Shown one piece after another: positions 1 through 7,374 of a stretch of DNA of 11,006 bases (its first letter is position 1; each line of letters starts with the position of its first letter). The position numbers and the translations under genes are program-made. Source of the DNA: SIG565 sp964607025 (lineage in GTDB: Bacteria > Bacillota > Clostridia > Oscillospirales > Acutalibacteraceae); contig CAZSIL010000035.1 in NCBI GenBank assembly GCA_964607025.1, positions 1 to 11,006 on the forward strand, read 5' to 3'. The notes beneath the pieces were generated by a model. The model was not told where the DNA came from and did no database searches. It saw nothing but the letters and a program-made list of their open reading frames with translations.

Positions 1-9
1 CTTTAAAAA

Positions 10-40
10 TTCTCCGGGGGAAAATTTGAAAATTGAGGTT
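10..40. other. G-rich stretch, possible cos end region
   Basis: A short CTCCGGGGG run sits in otherwise AT-rich DNA and is followed by two near-copies of AAAATTTGA/AAAATTGA. It lies a few hundred bases before the small terminase gene, where cos-type phages commonly place their packaging site. An HNH nuclease next to the terminase also fits cos cleavage. The overhang cannot be placed from one sequence, so this is a positional guess only. Confidence 0.25.
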
Positions 41-59
41 CAAAAAATCCTAGCGGTAA

Positions 60-166
60 TATGTGATATTTAAACAGGCTCATGGAGTTAGTTCTAGGGT
101 TTTACTCTTTCTTTTTCTCCTTTCGGTAAAAAGACTGGCTTCATGGGTTTGTTTAAATGTCACATA
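60..166 (+). ncRNA. long structured RNA hairpin upstream of small terminase gene
   Basis: Bases 60-93 pair with 133-166 as an unbroken 34-bp RNA helix without mismatch or bulge. Twenty-six pairs are Watson-Crick and eight are G-U (67/159, 77/149, 78/148, 80/146, 85/141, 88/138, 89/137, 93/133). Every departure from DNA complementarity is of the G-U kind, which argues for selection on an RNA. Above an asymmetric internal loop (94-99 against 132), a second stem 100-105/126-131 closes a pyrimidine-rich loop, 106-125, containing CTCCTTTC. No run of T follows the 3' arm, so it is not an ordinary terminator. It could be a leader element of the packaging operon, an RNase III processing site or a separate small RNA. 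I do not recognise the family. Confidence 0.7.
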
Positions 167-227
167 AAGTGTTCAGAAACTATATGTGAACCAATACTGC
201 AAAGGCTAAAAGTGTATTAGAAAAATA

Positions 228-237
228 TTGAAAGGAG
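228..237 (+). promoter_or_regulatory. ribosome binding site of small terminase gene, complementary to upstream hairpin loop
   Basis: AAAGGAG at 231-237 stands seven bases before the ATG at 245. GAAAGGAG (230-237) is exactly complementary to CTCCTTTC (117-124) in the apical loop of the hairpin, and two G-U pairs (125/229, 126/228) can extend this to ten. Such pairing would hide the site from the ribosome. The loop also resembles the 16S anti-Shine-Dalgarno sequence and would match other sites in the operon, so the specific pairing is an inference. Confidence 0.4.
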
Positions 238-244
238 TGGAAAC

Positions 245-598
245 ATGGGTAAAACCAAGACGGTTGTTTCTGCTGAGCCTAGAATTAGTCGTCCTGCGAT
301 AGACCCAGATGCGCGAGAAAACCAATTAATTGCACTTGCAGTTGATTTGGTTGAACAGCGATTACGAAACGGAACTGCTTCTTCACAAGAAACTACACAT
401 TTTTTAAGATTAGGCTCATCTAAAGCGAGGTTAGAACAGGAAAAGTTAAAATTGGAAAACGAATTAACAAAAGCTAAAACGGAATCTATCCATTCACAGC
501 AACATGCAGATGAGATGTTTGATAAAGCTATCAAAGCAATGCAAAAGTACAGTGGTAATGGTTCAGTTATAGACGATGAAGAAGAGGTTGATTGGTGA
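245..598 (+). CDS. probable terminase small subunit
   Basis: This 117-residue protein opens the packaging module directly before an HNH endonuclease, the usual place of the small terminase subunit, which binds the packaging site and recruits TerL. Residues 20-55 look helical (region around DARENQLIALAVDLVEQRL). A charged helix with coiled-coil character follows at about 58-80, then an amphipathic helix at 85-102 and an acidic tail ending DDEEEVDW. A helical DNA-binding part followed by an oligomerising helix would suit TerS. Similar short proteins, as I recall them, are common before HNH and TerL genes in clostridial phages and are often left as hypothetical. The ATG at 245 has a good AAAGGAG site. 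The function rests mainly on position; I see no classical helix-turn-helix with certainty. Confidence 0.55.
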   Translation: MGKTKTVVSAEPRISRPAIDPDARENQLIALAVDLVEQRLRNGTASSQETTHFLRLGSSKARLEQEKLKLENELTKAKTESIHSQQHADEMFDKAIKAMQKYSGNGSVIDDEEEVDW

Positions 599-1008
599 TG
601 AGAACATATTCCGAATTAATTCTACTTCCAACTTTTGAAGAGCGTTTTCAATATTTAAAACTTGGTGGAACAGTTGGTCAAATTACTTTTGGATATGAAA
701 GATATTTGAATCAACTTCTTTACGGTTCTGATGAATGGAAACGATGTAGAAGAAAAGTTATCACTCGAGATTTGGGATGCGATTTAGCATGTGAAGGATA
801 TGAATTACAAGATAAAATTCTTATTCATCATATGAATCCAATTACCGTAGATGATATTTTACAAAGAAATCCACGAGTATTTGATTTGGAAAATTTGATT
901 TGTACATCTCACAATACTCACAATGCAATTCACTATGGAGACGAGAATTTATTATTACGTGCTCCAATAGTTCGGACAAAAAACGATATGTGTCCATGGA
1001 AACAATAA
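598..1008 (+). CDS. HNH endonuclease associated with DNA packaging
   Basis: A 136-residue HNH nuclease. The core contains IHHMNPIT (His77, His78, Asn80), then DLENL (96-100) and TSHNTHNAIH (103-112) with the metal-binding histidines. An upstream W..CRRKVITRD element (47-58) is typical of phage HNH proteins, but paired CxxC zinc knuckles are absent. In HK97-like cos phages such a protein works with the terminase during cutting of DNA ends; that role is family knowledge, not visible here. The ATG at 598 is chosen because its A is the last base of the upstream TGA (TGATG) and GAGG at 584-587 lies ten bases before it. TTG at 592 and GTG at 595 in the same frame are possible but weaker. The one-base overlap suggests translational coupling. 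Confidence 0.85.
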   Translation: MRTYSELILLPTFEERFQYLKLGGTVGQITFGYERYLNQLLYGSDEWKRCRRKVITRDLGCDLACEGYELQDKILIHHMNPITVDDILQRNPRVFDLENLICTSHNTHNAIHYGDENLLLRAPIVRTKNDMCPWKQ

Positions 1009-1027
1009 ATTAGGAGGGAATTCAATC

Positions 1028-1324
1028 ATGAAATCTTATAATAACGAAAAAGAAATTTTGGAAACTGTTGAAGAGGAGATTGCAGTAGAAGAAAACACTA
1101 CTGAATCGGTTGAGCCTTCCACAGTTTTAGGTGTAGTTACAGAGTGTGTCAAACTTCGTGTTAGAAGTACACCAGAAATCGCTGACAATGTTCTCGCAGA
1201 AATAATTTTGGCGAGCGAGGTATTAGTAGATTTGAAAGAATCAACTGATGAGTTCTACAAAATTACAACCGAAGCAGGTCTTGAGGGATATTGTATGAAA
1301 CGATATATCAACATTGGCGATTAG
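1028..1324 (+). CDS. small bacterial SH3-domain protein
   Basis: A 98-residue protein with two parts. Residues 1-33 are strongly acidic and probably disordered (EEEIAVEENTTESVEP). Residues 35-96 read as a bacterial SH3 (SH3b) fold: GVVTECVKLRVRSTPE gives the usual L-x-VR-S-x-P turn, EVLVDLKES supplies the central strands, EFYKITTEAGLEGYCMKRYI the final strands, with EGYCMKRYI matching the G-(W/Y)-hydrophobic...-Y-(I/L) ending. There is no signal peptide, transmembrane segment or attached hydrolase domain, so it is not an ordinary endolysin part. AGGAGGG at 1012-1018 supports the ATG. It may bind a peptide or sugar, or serve as a capsid or neck accessory protein; neither can be shown from the sequence. 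Confidence 0.7.
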   Translation: MKSYNNEKEILETVEEEIAVEENTTESVEPSTVLGVVTECVKLRVRSTPEIADNVLAEIILASEVLVDLKESTDEFYKITTEAGLEGYCMKRYINIGD

Positions 1325-1335
1325 GAGGAATTGAT

Positions 1336-1707
1336 ATGGAGAGTATTTTAAACTCAATTAAGAAATTACTCGGTATCGCCGAAGATTATGACCATTTCGA
1401 TTCGGACATCATCATGCATATTAACTCGGTATTCACAACATTAACCCAGCTTGGTGTTGGACCAGAAGATGGATTCTCTATCAATGATGAAGCTGAGAAA
1501 TGGGAAGATTTTTTATCAGAAGAAAGAATGATTCATAGCGTAAAGTCATATATGTTTATGCGAGTTAAACTGATGTTTGATCCACCTTTGAGTTCTGCCG
1601 TTATCGAATGTACTAAAGAACAAATCAAAGAGATGGAATGGCGATTAACGGTTGCGGTTGATTCCGCAAATACAGAATCAGAGGAGGAAATTCAAAATGG
1701 CGAATAA
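1336..1707 (+). CDS. head-tail connector protein (gp6-like)
   Basis: A 123-residue all-helical protein resembling the HK97 gp6-like connectors that bind the portal ring after packaging. Recognisable points are the opening ILNSIKKLLGI, the segment DSDIIMHINSVFTTLTQLGVG (about 23-43), then SVKSYMFMRVKLMFDPPLSS (about 69-88) and a final helix EQIKEMEWRL. The acidic end overlaps the next gene by 11 bases. The start at 1336 is preferred because AGGAGG lies at 1323-1328 with seven bases of spacing; an upstream in-frame start at 1291 would overlap the SH3 gene and has no site. Connector genes more often sit after the capsid gene, so the place before terL is notable. Confidence 0.75.
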   Translation: MESILNSIKKLLGIAEDYDHFDSDIIMHINSVFTTLTQLGVGPEDGFSINDEAEKWEDFLSEERMIHSVKSYMFMRVKLMFDPPLSSAVIECTKEQIKEMEWRLTVAVDSANTESEEEIQNGE

Positions 1708-2110
1708 TTTACGACATCACGGCATCCAAGGACAAAAATGGGGTGTTCGAAGATTCCAGAATAAAGATGGTTCATTAACAGCTGCTGGTAAAAAGCGAGT
1801 TAAAGATACAAGTTCCACAGTTAAAGATGAACGTAAAGAAGCTTCTAAAAACCGCCGCAATCTCAGTGATGCAGATTTAAAGAAGCGAATCGAAAGAATG
1901 AAATTGGAGAAAGAAATGAAAGACCTTACAGATGCAGATCTTTCACCGGGTAAAAAATTTATTAGTGAGGTGCTTTCTACAAGTGGTAAAAGAGTTGCTA
2001 CAACAGTTGTAACAGGTGCCGCATTATATGCTACCAAAGCAGCTCTTGAAGGAAAGATTGATCTTAAAGAAGCTGCTAGCTATTTAGCACCTCGTCCGAA
2101 GAATAAATAG
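1697..2110 (+). CDS. HHGIxGQKWGVRR-tagged phage structural-module protein
   Basis: A 137-residue, very basic protein. Residues 7-19 (HHGIQGQKWGVRR) followed by FQNKDGSLTAAGKKR form a motif that I know as recurrent at the N-termini of head-module proteins in Firmicutes phages, with no established function. A helical segment follows (NLSDADLKKRIERMKLEKEMKDL, 55-77), then a more hydrophobic one at about 99-118 (VATTVVTGAALYATKAAL) that may be a buried or amphipathic helix, and a basic C-terminus. The ATG overlaps the end of the connector gene, and GAGGAGG at 1681-1687 serves it from inside that gene. It stops five bases from the stop of the convergent minus-strand gene. It could be a minor capsid, scaffold or injected protein; no function is assigned. 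Confidence 0.75.
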   Translation: MANNLRHHGIQGQKWGVRRFQNKDGSLTAAGKKRVKDTSSTVKDERKEASKNRRNLSDADLKKRIERMKLEKEMKDLTDADLSPGKKFISEVLSTSGKRVATTVVTGAALYATKAALEGKIDLKEAASYLAPRPKNK

Positions 2111-2115
2111 AACAT

Positions 2116-2625
2116 TTACACTTCTTCTTCATCGTTGGATGGAGAGGCGGCACCAATATTAGAACCCAATGTTGCACTCATTGCAGCAACAAGTCCTAAA
2201 GCAACTGTCCCAGCGATACCGACAATTTTTAGAACGGTATTTTTGGATTCCGTATCTTTCTTATCTACTAACATTGCGATATCTTTCATCTGTTCTAATA
2301 TGTATACTCGTTCATCAAAAGTGAGGTTATCATCGTCTGCCATTTTCTGTAAGGAAGACATGACTTGATTATACATATCGATTGATGCTTTTGTTGATTC
2401 TGAATTAGAAACAAGAGCGTTTTCCAAAATGGATTTATATTCTTTCATTACTTCGAGAGAAGTCGAAGCGAAATTCGGAAATTGTTCGAGAGCTTTTTTA
2501 GCTACTTCGGCATCCATTTGTGGTAGAAGGGACGCAAATGCAATTATCTTATCTTTAGATAGGTGACGAAAATCTGGAATATCCAATTTCTTTAAGACTT
2601 TTTGTTCACTAAGGGTTCTATTCAT
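2116..2625 (-). CDS. minus-strand helical protein with C-terminal membrane anchor, function unknown
   Basis: The only gene on the minus strand, inserted between two + strand head genes. The 169-residue product is helical for about 128 residues, including FDERVYILEQMKDIAMLVDKKDTESKN (103-129), then has one hydrophobic segment at about 131-154 (VLKIVGIAGTVALGLVAAMS), and ends in a short acidic tail, DEEEV. Lysines before the segment and acid after it suggest the bulk stays in the cytoplasm, like a tail-anchored protein. CCTCC at 2632-2636 (GGAGG on the minus strand) stands six bases before the ATG, and a strong promoter lies just upstream. I recall similar uncharacterised proteins in Firmicutes genomes and phages. 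An independent, oppositely directed, single gene in a late operon is the layout of a moron. Superinfection exclusion or defence is possible but is inference only. Confidence 0.75.
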   Translation of the reverse strand: MNRTLSEQKVLKKLDIPDFRHLSKDKIIAFASLLPQMDAEVAKKALEQFPNFASTSLEVMKEYKSILENALVSNSESTKASIDMYNQVMSSLQKMADDDNLTFDERVYILEQMKDIAMLVDKKDTESKNTVLKIVGIAGTVALGLVAAMSATLGSNIGAASPSNDEEEV

Positions 2626-2652
2626 AGCAGACCTCCAACATATATTTCTTAT

Positions 2653-2681
2653 ATTGTATCACGGTTGAGAAATTAGGTCTA
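2653..2681 (-). promoter_or_regulatory. sigma-A type promoter with extended -10 for the minus-strand gene
   Basis: Read on the minus strand, TAGACC (2676-2681) is a -35 box with four of six consensus bases. A 17-base spacer follows, then TACAAT (2653-2658) preceded by TGA, an extended -10. Transcription would start near 2646, leaving a leader of about 20 bases that includes the GGAGG site. The near-palindrome TCTACTAGA (2678-2686 on the + strand) touches the -35 and might be an operator, but this is weak. Confidence 0.7.
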
Positions 2682-2705
2682 CTAGAGAGAAAGGAGAAAA
2701 TTAAT

Positions 2706-4454
2706 ATGGCACTATCTAATACTGCCGTACCACGTTATTACGGTCAGTTTAGAGAAGCCGTATTACGTGGAGAAATACCGGTTTGTAAAGAGGTTTCGAT
2801 GGAGATGAACCGAATCGATGACCTGATAGCAAATCCCGGTGTTTGGTATGATGATGAGGCTGTTGAAGGATGGATAGCATATTGTGAAAATGAGCTGACG
2901 TTAACCGACGGCTCTGACTTAGTGCTATTAGACAGCTTTAAATTATGGGGCGAGCAGGTATTTGGTTGGTATTACTTTGTTGAAAAGAGTATCTATGTAC
3001 CGAACAAAGAAGGTCGTGGTGGTCATTACGAAAATAAGACCATTAAGAAACGACTAATCAATAAGCAATATTTGATAGTAGGTCGAGGGGCTGCAAAATC
3101 AGTATATGATTCCTGTATGCAGTCATTCTTTGAGAACGTTGATACCTCAACCACACATCAGATAACAACCGCACCGACTATGAAGCAGGCTGAAGAGGTT
3201 ATGTCGCCGATTCGAACTGCTATTACTCGTTCCAGAGGACCACTATTCCAATTCCTGACAAGTGGTTCTTTACAAAACACAACAGGTTCTAAAGCTAATC
3301 GTACAAAATTGGCAGCTACAAAGAAAGGTATTGAAAATTTCCTTACTGGTTCTTTGATAGAAATTAGACCTATGAGTATTAACAAATTACAAGGTCTTCG
3401 AGTGAAAGTTGCTACTGTTGATGAGTGGCTTTCTGGAGATATTCGTGAAGATGTAATCGGCGCTATTGAGCAGGGAGCATCTAAAGTTGACGATTATTTA
3501 ATAATTGCAACTAGCTCGGAAGGAACTGTTCGAAATGGTAGCGGCGACACAATCAAAATGGAGTTGATGGACATCCTTAAAGGAGAGTATATCAACCCAC
3601 ATGTATCTATTTGGTGGTATCGATTAGATTCTATTGATGAAGTAGGAAATCCGGATATGTGGCTTAAAGCCAATCCGAACCTTGGTAAAACGGTTACTTA
3701 TGAGACATATCAGTTAGACGTAGAAAGAGCGGAAAAAGCTCCGGCGGCTAGAAATGATATTTTAGCAAAGAGATTTGGTATTCCTATGGAGGGATATACT
3801 TATTACTTTACATATGAGGAAACCCTACCACAAGAAAGAAAACGAAGCTATTGGCAGATGCCATGTTCTTTAGGCGCAGACTTATCACAGGGTGATGACT
3901 TCTGTGCTTTTACTTTTTTATTCCCACTTTCAAATGGTTCTTTCGGTATTAAGACCCGTAACTATATTACATCAAAAACCTTGATGAAACTACCAGCAGC
4001 TATGCGTTTTAAATATGACCAATTTCTTGAAGAAGGAAGTTTGATTGTGTTAGAAGGTACTGTTTTGGATATGATGGAGGTTTATGATGACCTTGATAAT
4101 CACATCGTTGAACGCGGATATGATGTTCGTTGTTTTGGTTACGACCCATACAATGCACAGGAGTTTGTAGAACGATGGATTGCAGAAAATAGTTCATTCG
4201 GTGTTGAGAAAGTTATTCAGGGTGCAAAAACAGAGTCTGTTCCTCTGGGTGAATTGAAGAAATTATCTGAGGATAGAATGCTACTATTTGATGAAGAACT
4301 TATGTGTTTTGCTATGGGTAACTGTATTACATTGGAAGATACCAATGGAAATCGAAAACTGTTAAAGAAGCGATATGAGCAAAAAATCGATGCGGTTGCT
4401 GCTATGATGGATGCTTATATTGCTTATAAACATAACAGAGATGCTTTTGAGTAA
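2706..4454 (+). CDS. terL: terminase large subunit
   Basis: The 582-residue packaging motor: an N-terminal ATPase drives DNA into the procapsid through the portal, and a C-terminal RNase H-like nuclease cuts concatemers. Walker A is YLIVGRGAAKS (122-132, Lys131), Walker B is VATVDE (235-240, Asp239 with catalytic Glu240), and IIATSS at 266-271 fits the coupling motif. In the nuclease domain acidic residues suited to metal binding are Asp392 (GADLSQGDDF), Asp480 (GYDPYN) and Asp562 (KIDAVAAMMDA). Length and motif order match complete HK97/P22-type large terminases. AAGGAG at 2691-2696 supports the ATG. The Walker A carries GAAKS rather than the common GxGKS/T, a variation expected within large terminases and probably not inactivating. 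Confidence 0.96.
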   Translation: MALSNTAVPRYYGQFREAVLRGEIPVCKEVSMEMNRIDDLIANPGVWYDDEAVEGWIAYCENELTLTDGSDLVLLDSFKLWGEQVFGWYYFVEKSIYVPNKEGRGGHYENKTIKKRLINKQYLIVGRGAAKSVYDSCMQSFFENVDTSTTHQITTAPTMKQAEEVMSPIRTAITRSRGPLFQFLTSGSLQNTTGSKANRTKLAATKKGIENFLTGSLIEIRPMSINKLQGLRVKVATVDEWLSGDIREDVIGAIEQGASKVDDYLIIATSSEGTVRNGSGDTIKMELMDILKGEYINPHVSIWWYRLDSIDEVGNPDMWLKANPNLGKTVTYETYQLDVERAEKAPAARNDILAKRFGIPMEGYTYYFTYEETLPQERKRSYWQMPCSLGADLSQGDDFCAFTFLFPLSNGSFGIKTRNYITSKTLMKLPAAMRFKYDQFLEEGSLIVLEGTVLDMMEVYDDLDNHIVERGYDVRCFGYDPYNAQEFVERWIAENSSFGVEKVIQGAKTESVPLGELKKLSEDRMLLFDEELMCFAMGNCITLEDTNGNRKLLKKRYEQKIDAVAAMMDAYIAYKHNRDAFE

Positions 4455-4465
4455 GGAGAAAAATT

Positions 4466-4888
4466 ATGTGGAAACCTACGCGAGAAAGTATTAGTCTGTA
4501 TCATCATGGTATTCTCGGTCAAAGATGGGGTGTACGTAGAACTCCTGAAGAATTAGGTAGACATGTACGCTTCAAACAGAGTAAAATGTCAATAGATGAA
4601 TACAAACACGCTTGTGATTTATGGAAAATGTTTCCAGAAGTGAGGAAATTGCCAGACCCTAAAAATAGAGTATTGTCGAGTTTCTCTACAAATCTAACAG
4701 CTGAAGAGAAAGAACAGAGTATGGTTCATACACATTATAATAATCATTTGTATACCGCAATCAACAAAGGTAATGAACAGTACAAGATTATTAAGTATAA
4801 ACATATACCCGGTGCTCCGAGAGATTGGTTGGATGAAATCCTAAGCGAAGTTGTGGGAGATGATTGGAGGGATTATGATGACGAATAA
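4466..4888 (+). CDS. second HHGIxGQRWGVRR-tagged protein, function unknown
   Basis: A 140-residue protein directly after terL, with AAGGAG at 4453-4458 overlapping the terL stop. Residues 13-25 (HHGILGQRWGVRR) repeat the tag of the 1697-2110 product with two substitutions (L for Q, R for K), followed by TPEELG, another form I associate with this motif. Beyond the tag the two proteins share nothing obvious: here a mid segment with HTHYNNHLYTAINKGNEQYKI (about 88-108) and a C-terminal part ending in the acidic DDWRDYDDE. No membrane segment or enzyme motif is seen. The end overlaps the next small gene by 11 bases. It probably takes part in head assembly or is packaged in the head, by analogy of place and tag only. 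Confidence 0.7.
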   Translation: MWKPTRESISLYHHGILGQRWGVRRTPEELGRHVRFKQSKMSIDEYKHACDLWKMFPEVRKLPDPKNRVLSSFSTNLTAEEKEQSMVHTHYNNHLYTAINKGNEQYKIIKYKHIPGAPRDWLDEILSEVVGDDWRDYDDE

Positions 4889-5087
4889 TTCACGAGAGAT
4901 TGATAAAGAATTGGCTTCTTTAATCTATAAACAAACAAACAATGAAAACTTTACACGTAACATATGTATGTTTATGGACACAGATGAGCAGAAGCAAGAG
5001 CTGATTAATTTTATCAAAGAAAACAATCCAACATTAACCGAAATCAATCATCGCTCGTTTGATATAGTGATGTTTGAAAGTAAATAA
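4878..5087 (+). CDS. small hypothetical protein
   Basis: A 69-residue ORF beginning MTNNSREIDKELASLIYKQ, with charged helices and no cysteine pairs or membrane segment. TGGAGGG at 4865-4871 lies inside the preceding gene and gives a good distance to the ATG at 4878; ATG at 4875 is the alternative, one codon longer. The 11-base overlap suggests coupled translation. A hairpin terminator follows 18 bases after the stop. I do not recognise the family. Confidence 0.6.
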   Translation: MTNNSREIDKELASLIYKQTNNENFTRNICMFMDTDEQKQELINFIKENNPTLTEINHRSFDIVMFESK

Positions 5088-5105
5088 CATAACAGAAAAG
5101 TTTTA

Positions 5106-5139
5106 GGGAGACTTCCAAAAGAGGTCTCTCTTTTCTTTT
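5106..5139 (+). terminator. intrinsic terminator before the portal gene
   Basis: GGGAGACTTC (5106-5115) pairs with GAGGTCTCTC (5121-5130) as a ten-pair stem with two G-U pairs and a CAAAA loop, followed by TTTTCTTTT. The portal ribosome site begins 13 bases after the T-run, so this lies inside the late operon and would lower, not end, transcription. Confidence 0.7.
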
Positions 5140-5167
5140 GTCCAAAAATTGAAGGAGGAAATTCAAA

Positions 5168-6493
5168 ATGGGGTTTAGTGATAGACTTTATCACGCATGG
5201 AATGCGTTTTTAAACAAAGACCCAACATCCTATTATCGAAATGTGGGTGCTGGATATTCTTACAGACCAGACAGACCTAGATTATCTCAAGGAAATGAAC
5301 GTTCTATTGTAACTTCTATATTTAATCGAATTGCATTGGATGTAGCATCTCTGACGTTTCAACATGTACGTTTGGATGCCGAGGGAAGATTCTTAGAGGT
5401 AATTGATAGCGGATTAAACGAATGTCTTACAGTAGAAGCCAATATTGACCAGTCGGCACAGGCCTTTATACAAGATGTCGTTTTATCGATGTTAGATGAG
5501 GGATGCGTAGCAATTGTACCAGTTGATACGACAATCGATCCGACTAAAAGCGGAGCATTCGATATTAATTCGATGCGCGTTGCTGAAATTTTGGAATGGT
5601 ATCCAAGACATGTTCGGGTTCGTGTTTACAACGACCAAACTGGTTATAAGGAAGACAAAGTTGTTCCTAAAAGTATGGTTGCTATTATTGAAAATCCTTT
5701 GTATGCGGTTGTCAATGAAAGAAACTCAACGATGCAGAGATTGATTCGTAAACTGAATCTTTTGGATGTTATCGATGAGCAAAGTGGTTCTGGAAAATTG
5801 GATTTAATTATTCAGTTACCTTACACCATTAAAACAGATGCAAGGCGTCAACAAGCCGAACAACGGCGAAAAGATATAGAACAACAGTTGTCCGGTTCTA
5901 AGTATGGTATCGCATATACCGATGGAACCGAACACATTACACAGTTGAATCGTGCAGTTGAAAACAATCTAATGTCGCAGATTGAATACTTGACGAGTAT
6001 GGTTTACGCCCAGTTAGGAATGACAACCGGTGTATTAGATGGCTCGGCTAACGAATCAACAATGACGAATTATTATACTCGTACTGTTGAACTAATTGCA
6101 TCGGTTATTGTTGGCGAAATGATACGAACTTTTCTAACCAAGACAGCGAGATCTCAGAAGCAATCTATTATGTTCTTTAGAGATCCGTTTAGATTGATTC
6201 CAATGTCTGAATTTGCAGAAATCGCAGACAAACTTACTAGAAATGAAATTGCAACTTCGAATGAGGTTCGTCAGGAAATTGGATGGAAGCCGTCTAAAGA
6301 CCCGGCAGCAGATGAACTTAGAAATAAGAATCTTAATCCTGCGGATTATTCTCCTGCGGTACCTACAGAAGCAGATACAACTGCTCAAGATGCAATTGTT
6401 AACGAGTTATTTGACAGTCTGGAAGCACAAATCGACAAGATTATTGCTAACCATATATCAGATGATGAAGAGGGTGGAGAGGAGGATTCTTAA
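5168..6493 (+). CDS. portal protein (HK97-like)
   Basis: A 441-residue portal that forms the dodecameric ring at one capsid vertex, where TerL docks and the connector later binds. Family signs are the N-terminal NERSIVTSIFNRIALDVASLTF (43-64), the wing and stem region with EILEWYPRHVRVRVYN, then GVLDGSANESTMTNYYTRTVELIASVIVGEMIRTFLT (about 289-325), typical of the segment in which portals bind during assembly, followed by FRDPFRLIPMSEFAEIADKLTRNEIATSNEVRQEIGWKPSKDP. It ends in an acidic tail (DDEEGGEEDS). AAGGAGG at 5152-5158 supports the start. Its TAA shares one base with the next ATG (TAATG). Confidence 0.93.
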   Translation: MGFSDRLYHAWNAFLNKDPTSYYRNVGAGYSYRPDRPRLSQGNERSIVTSIFNRIALDVASLTFQHVRLDAEGRFLEVIDSGLNECLTVEANIDQSAQAFIQDVVLSMLDEGCVAIVPVDTTIDPTKSGAFDINSMRVAEILEWYPRHVRVRVYNDQTGYKEDKVVPKSMVAIIENPLYAVVNERNSTMQRLIRKLNLLDVIDEQSGSGKLDLIIQLPYTIKTDARRQQAEQRRKDIEQQLSGSKYGIAYTDGTEHITQLNRAVENNLMSQIEYLTSMVYAQLGMTTGVLDGSANESTMTNYYTRTVELIASVIVGEMIRTFLTKTARSQKQSIMFFRDPFRLIPMSEFAEIADKLTRNEIATSNEVRQEIGWKPSKDPAADELRNKNLNPADYSPAVPTEADTTAQDAIVNELFDSLEAQIDKIIANHISDDEEGGEEDS

Positions 6494-7356
6494 TGAAACC
6501 AGAACTTCGACACTATGCATCTAAATATTATGACCCGGTAAAAGCACATGAATATTATATGCGTACTCGTGAGTTAAAAGGTCGGCGCTCAACAAGTAAG
6601 TTATCAGACGAAGGTAAAAAAGTTTGGAGTTATACAAAAGACCAGATTAAAGAAGAAAAGAAATCGGCCGTAGCTGCTGAAAAAGAAAATCAAGATGAAA
6701 AGATCGAGGAATTAAGAGCTAAGGCGACCGCTACCAGAGAGAGCATATCGGCAAAACTGAAGGAGCTTAATGAAAAACTTTCAGAAAAAGCATTAGCAGA
6801 AAAAGAATCTATTAAGGAGAAACAAAAATCTGATTTAGAGAGTATTCGTGAAAAAGCAGCAGATGATACTGAAAAAGTTGAAGAAGAATTGACGTCTGCC
6901 ATTGAGCAATTGATGGCTGAAGAGATTCCAAAAACTCTTTCAAAAGAAGAAAGAGCAAAGAGAATTGCAGAACGTAATGAAAAAATTGCTAAATTACGTT
7001 CAGATGCGTCTGCTGAAAAAGTAAAAGTTAGCGAACAACTAGCAACAGATGAAGCGGCTACAAAGGAAAACGCCGCATCTTCGAAAGAGAAAGTTATTGC
7101 TGATACTAAAAGTCAGAGAGAAGCTAATTCTGCTTCTATATCGGCTGAAAGGGAACAATGTGCTACTGAATTGAAAACTTCAATTGCCGCGGCTAGAGAA
7201 GCGTACAAAACAGCTAAATCAAACTTGGATTCATCTTATGAAGAAATCTATCAACAAGAGTTTGATAAGATAGCTGCCCAGTATGCAAAAACTTCAAGTG
7301 GATCTACGAAGAAATCGTCTTCTTCTGGATTAGATAAATATCGTATCAAAAAATAA
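6493..7356 (+). CDS. coiled-coil head protein, candidate scaffolding protein
   Basis: A 287-residue, highly charged protein between portal and protease/capsid, where scaffolds or MuF-like minor head proteins are found. Residues 1-45 form a conserved-looking head: YYDPVKAHEYYMRTRELKGRR and STSKLSDEGKKVW. From about 48 to 250 it is almost entirely Lys/Glu/Ala-rich helix with heptad-like spacing, interrupted near 144-150 (EEIPKTL). A Ser/Thr-rich stretch (SSGSTKKSSSSG) leads to the basic end KYRIKK. No Mu F homology or toxin domain is visible. A long coiled coil with a basic C-terminus that could touch the capsid lattice is the profile of a scaffold. The ATG overlaps the portal stop by one base, with GGAGAGGAGG just upstream. 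Role inferred from place and composition. Confidence 0.7.
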   Translation: MKPELRHYASKYYDPVKAHEYYMRTRELKGRRSTSKLSDEGKKVWSYTKDQIKEEKKSAVAAEKENQDEKIEELRAKATATRESISAKLKELNEKLSEKALAEKESIKEKQKSDLESIREKAADDTEKVEEELTSAIEQLMAEEIPKTLSKEERAKRIAERNEKIAKLRSDASAEKVKVSEQLATDEAATKENAASSKEKVIADTKSQREANSASISAEREQCATELKTSIAAAREAYKTAKSNLDSSYEEIYQQEFDKIAAQYAKTSSGSTKKSSSSGLDKYRIKK

Positions 7357-7374
7357 TAAAGGAGGACAAGCAAA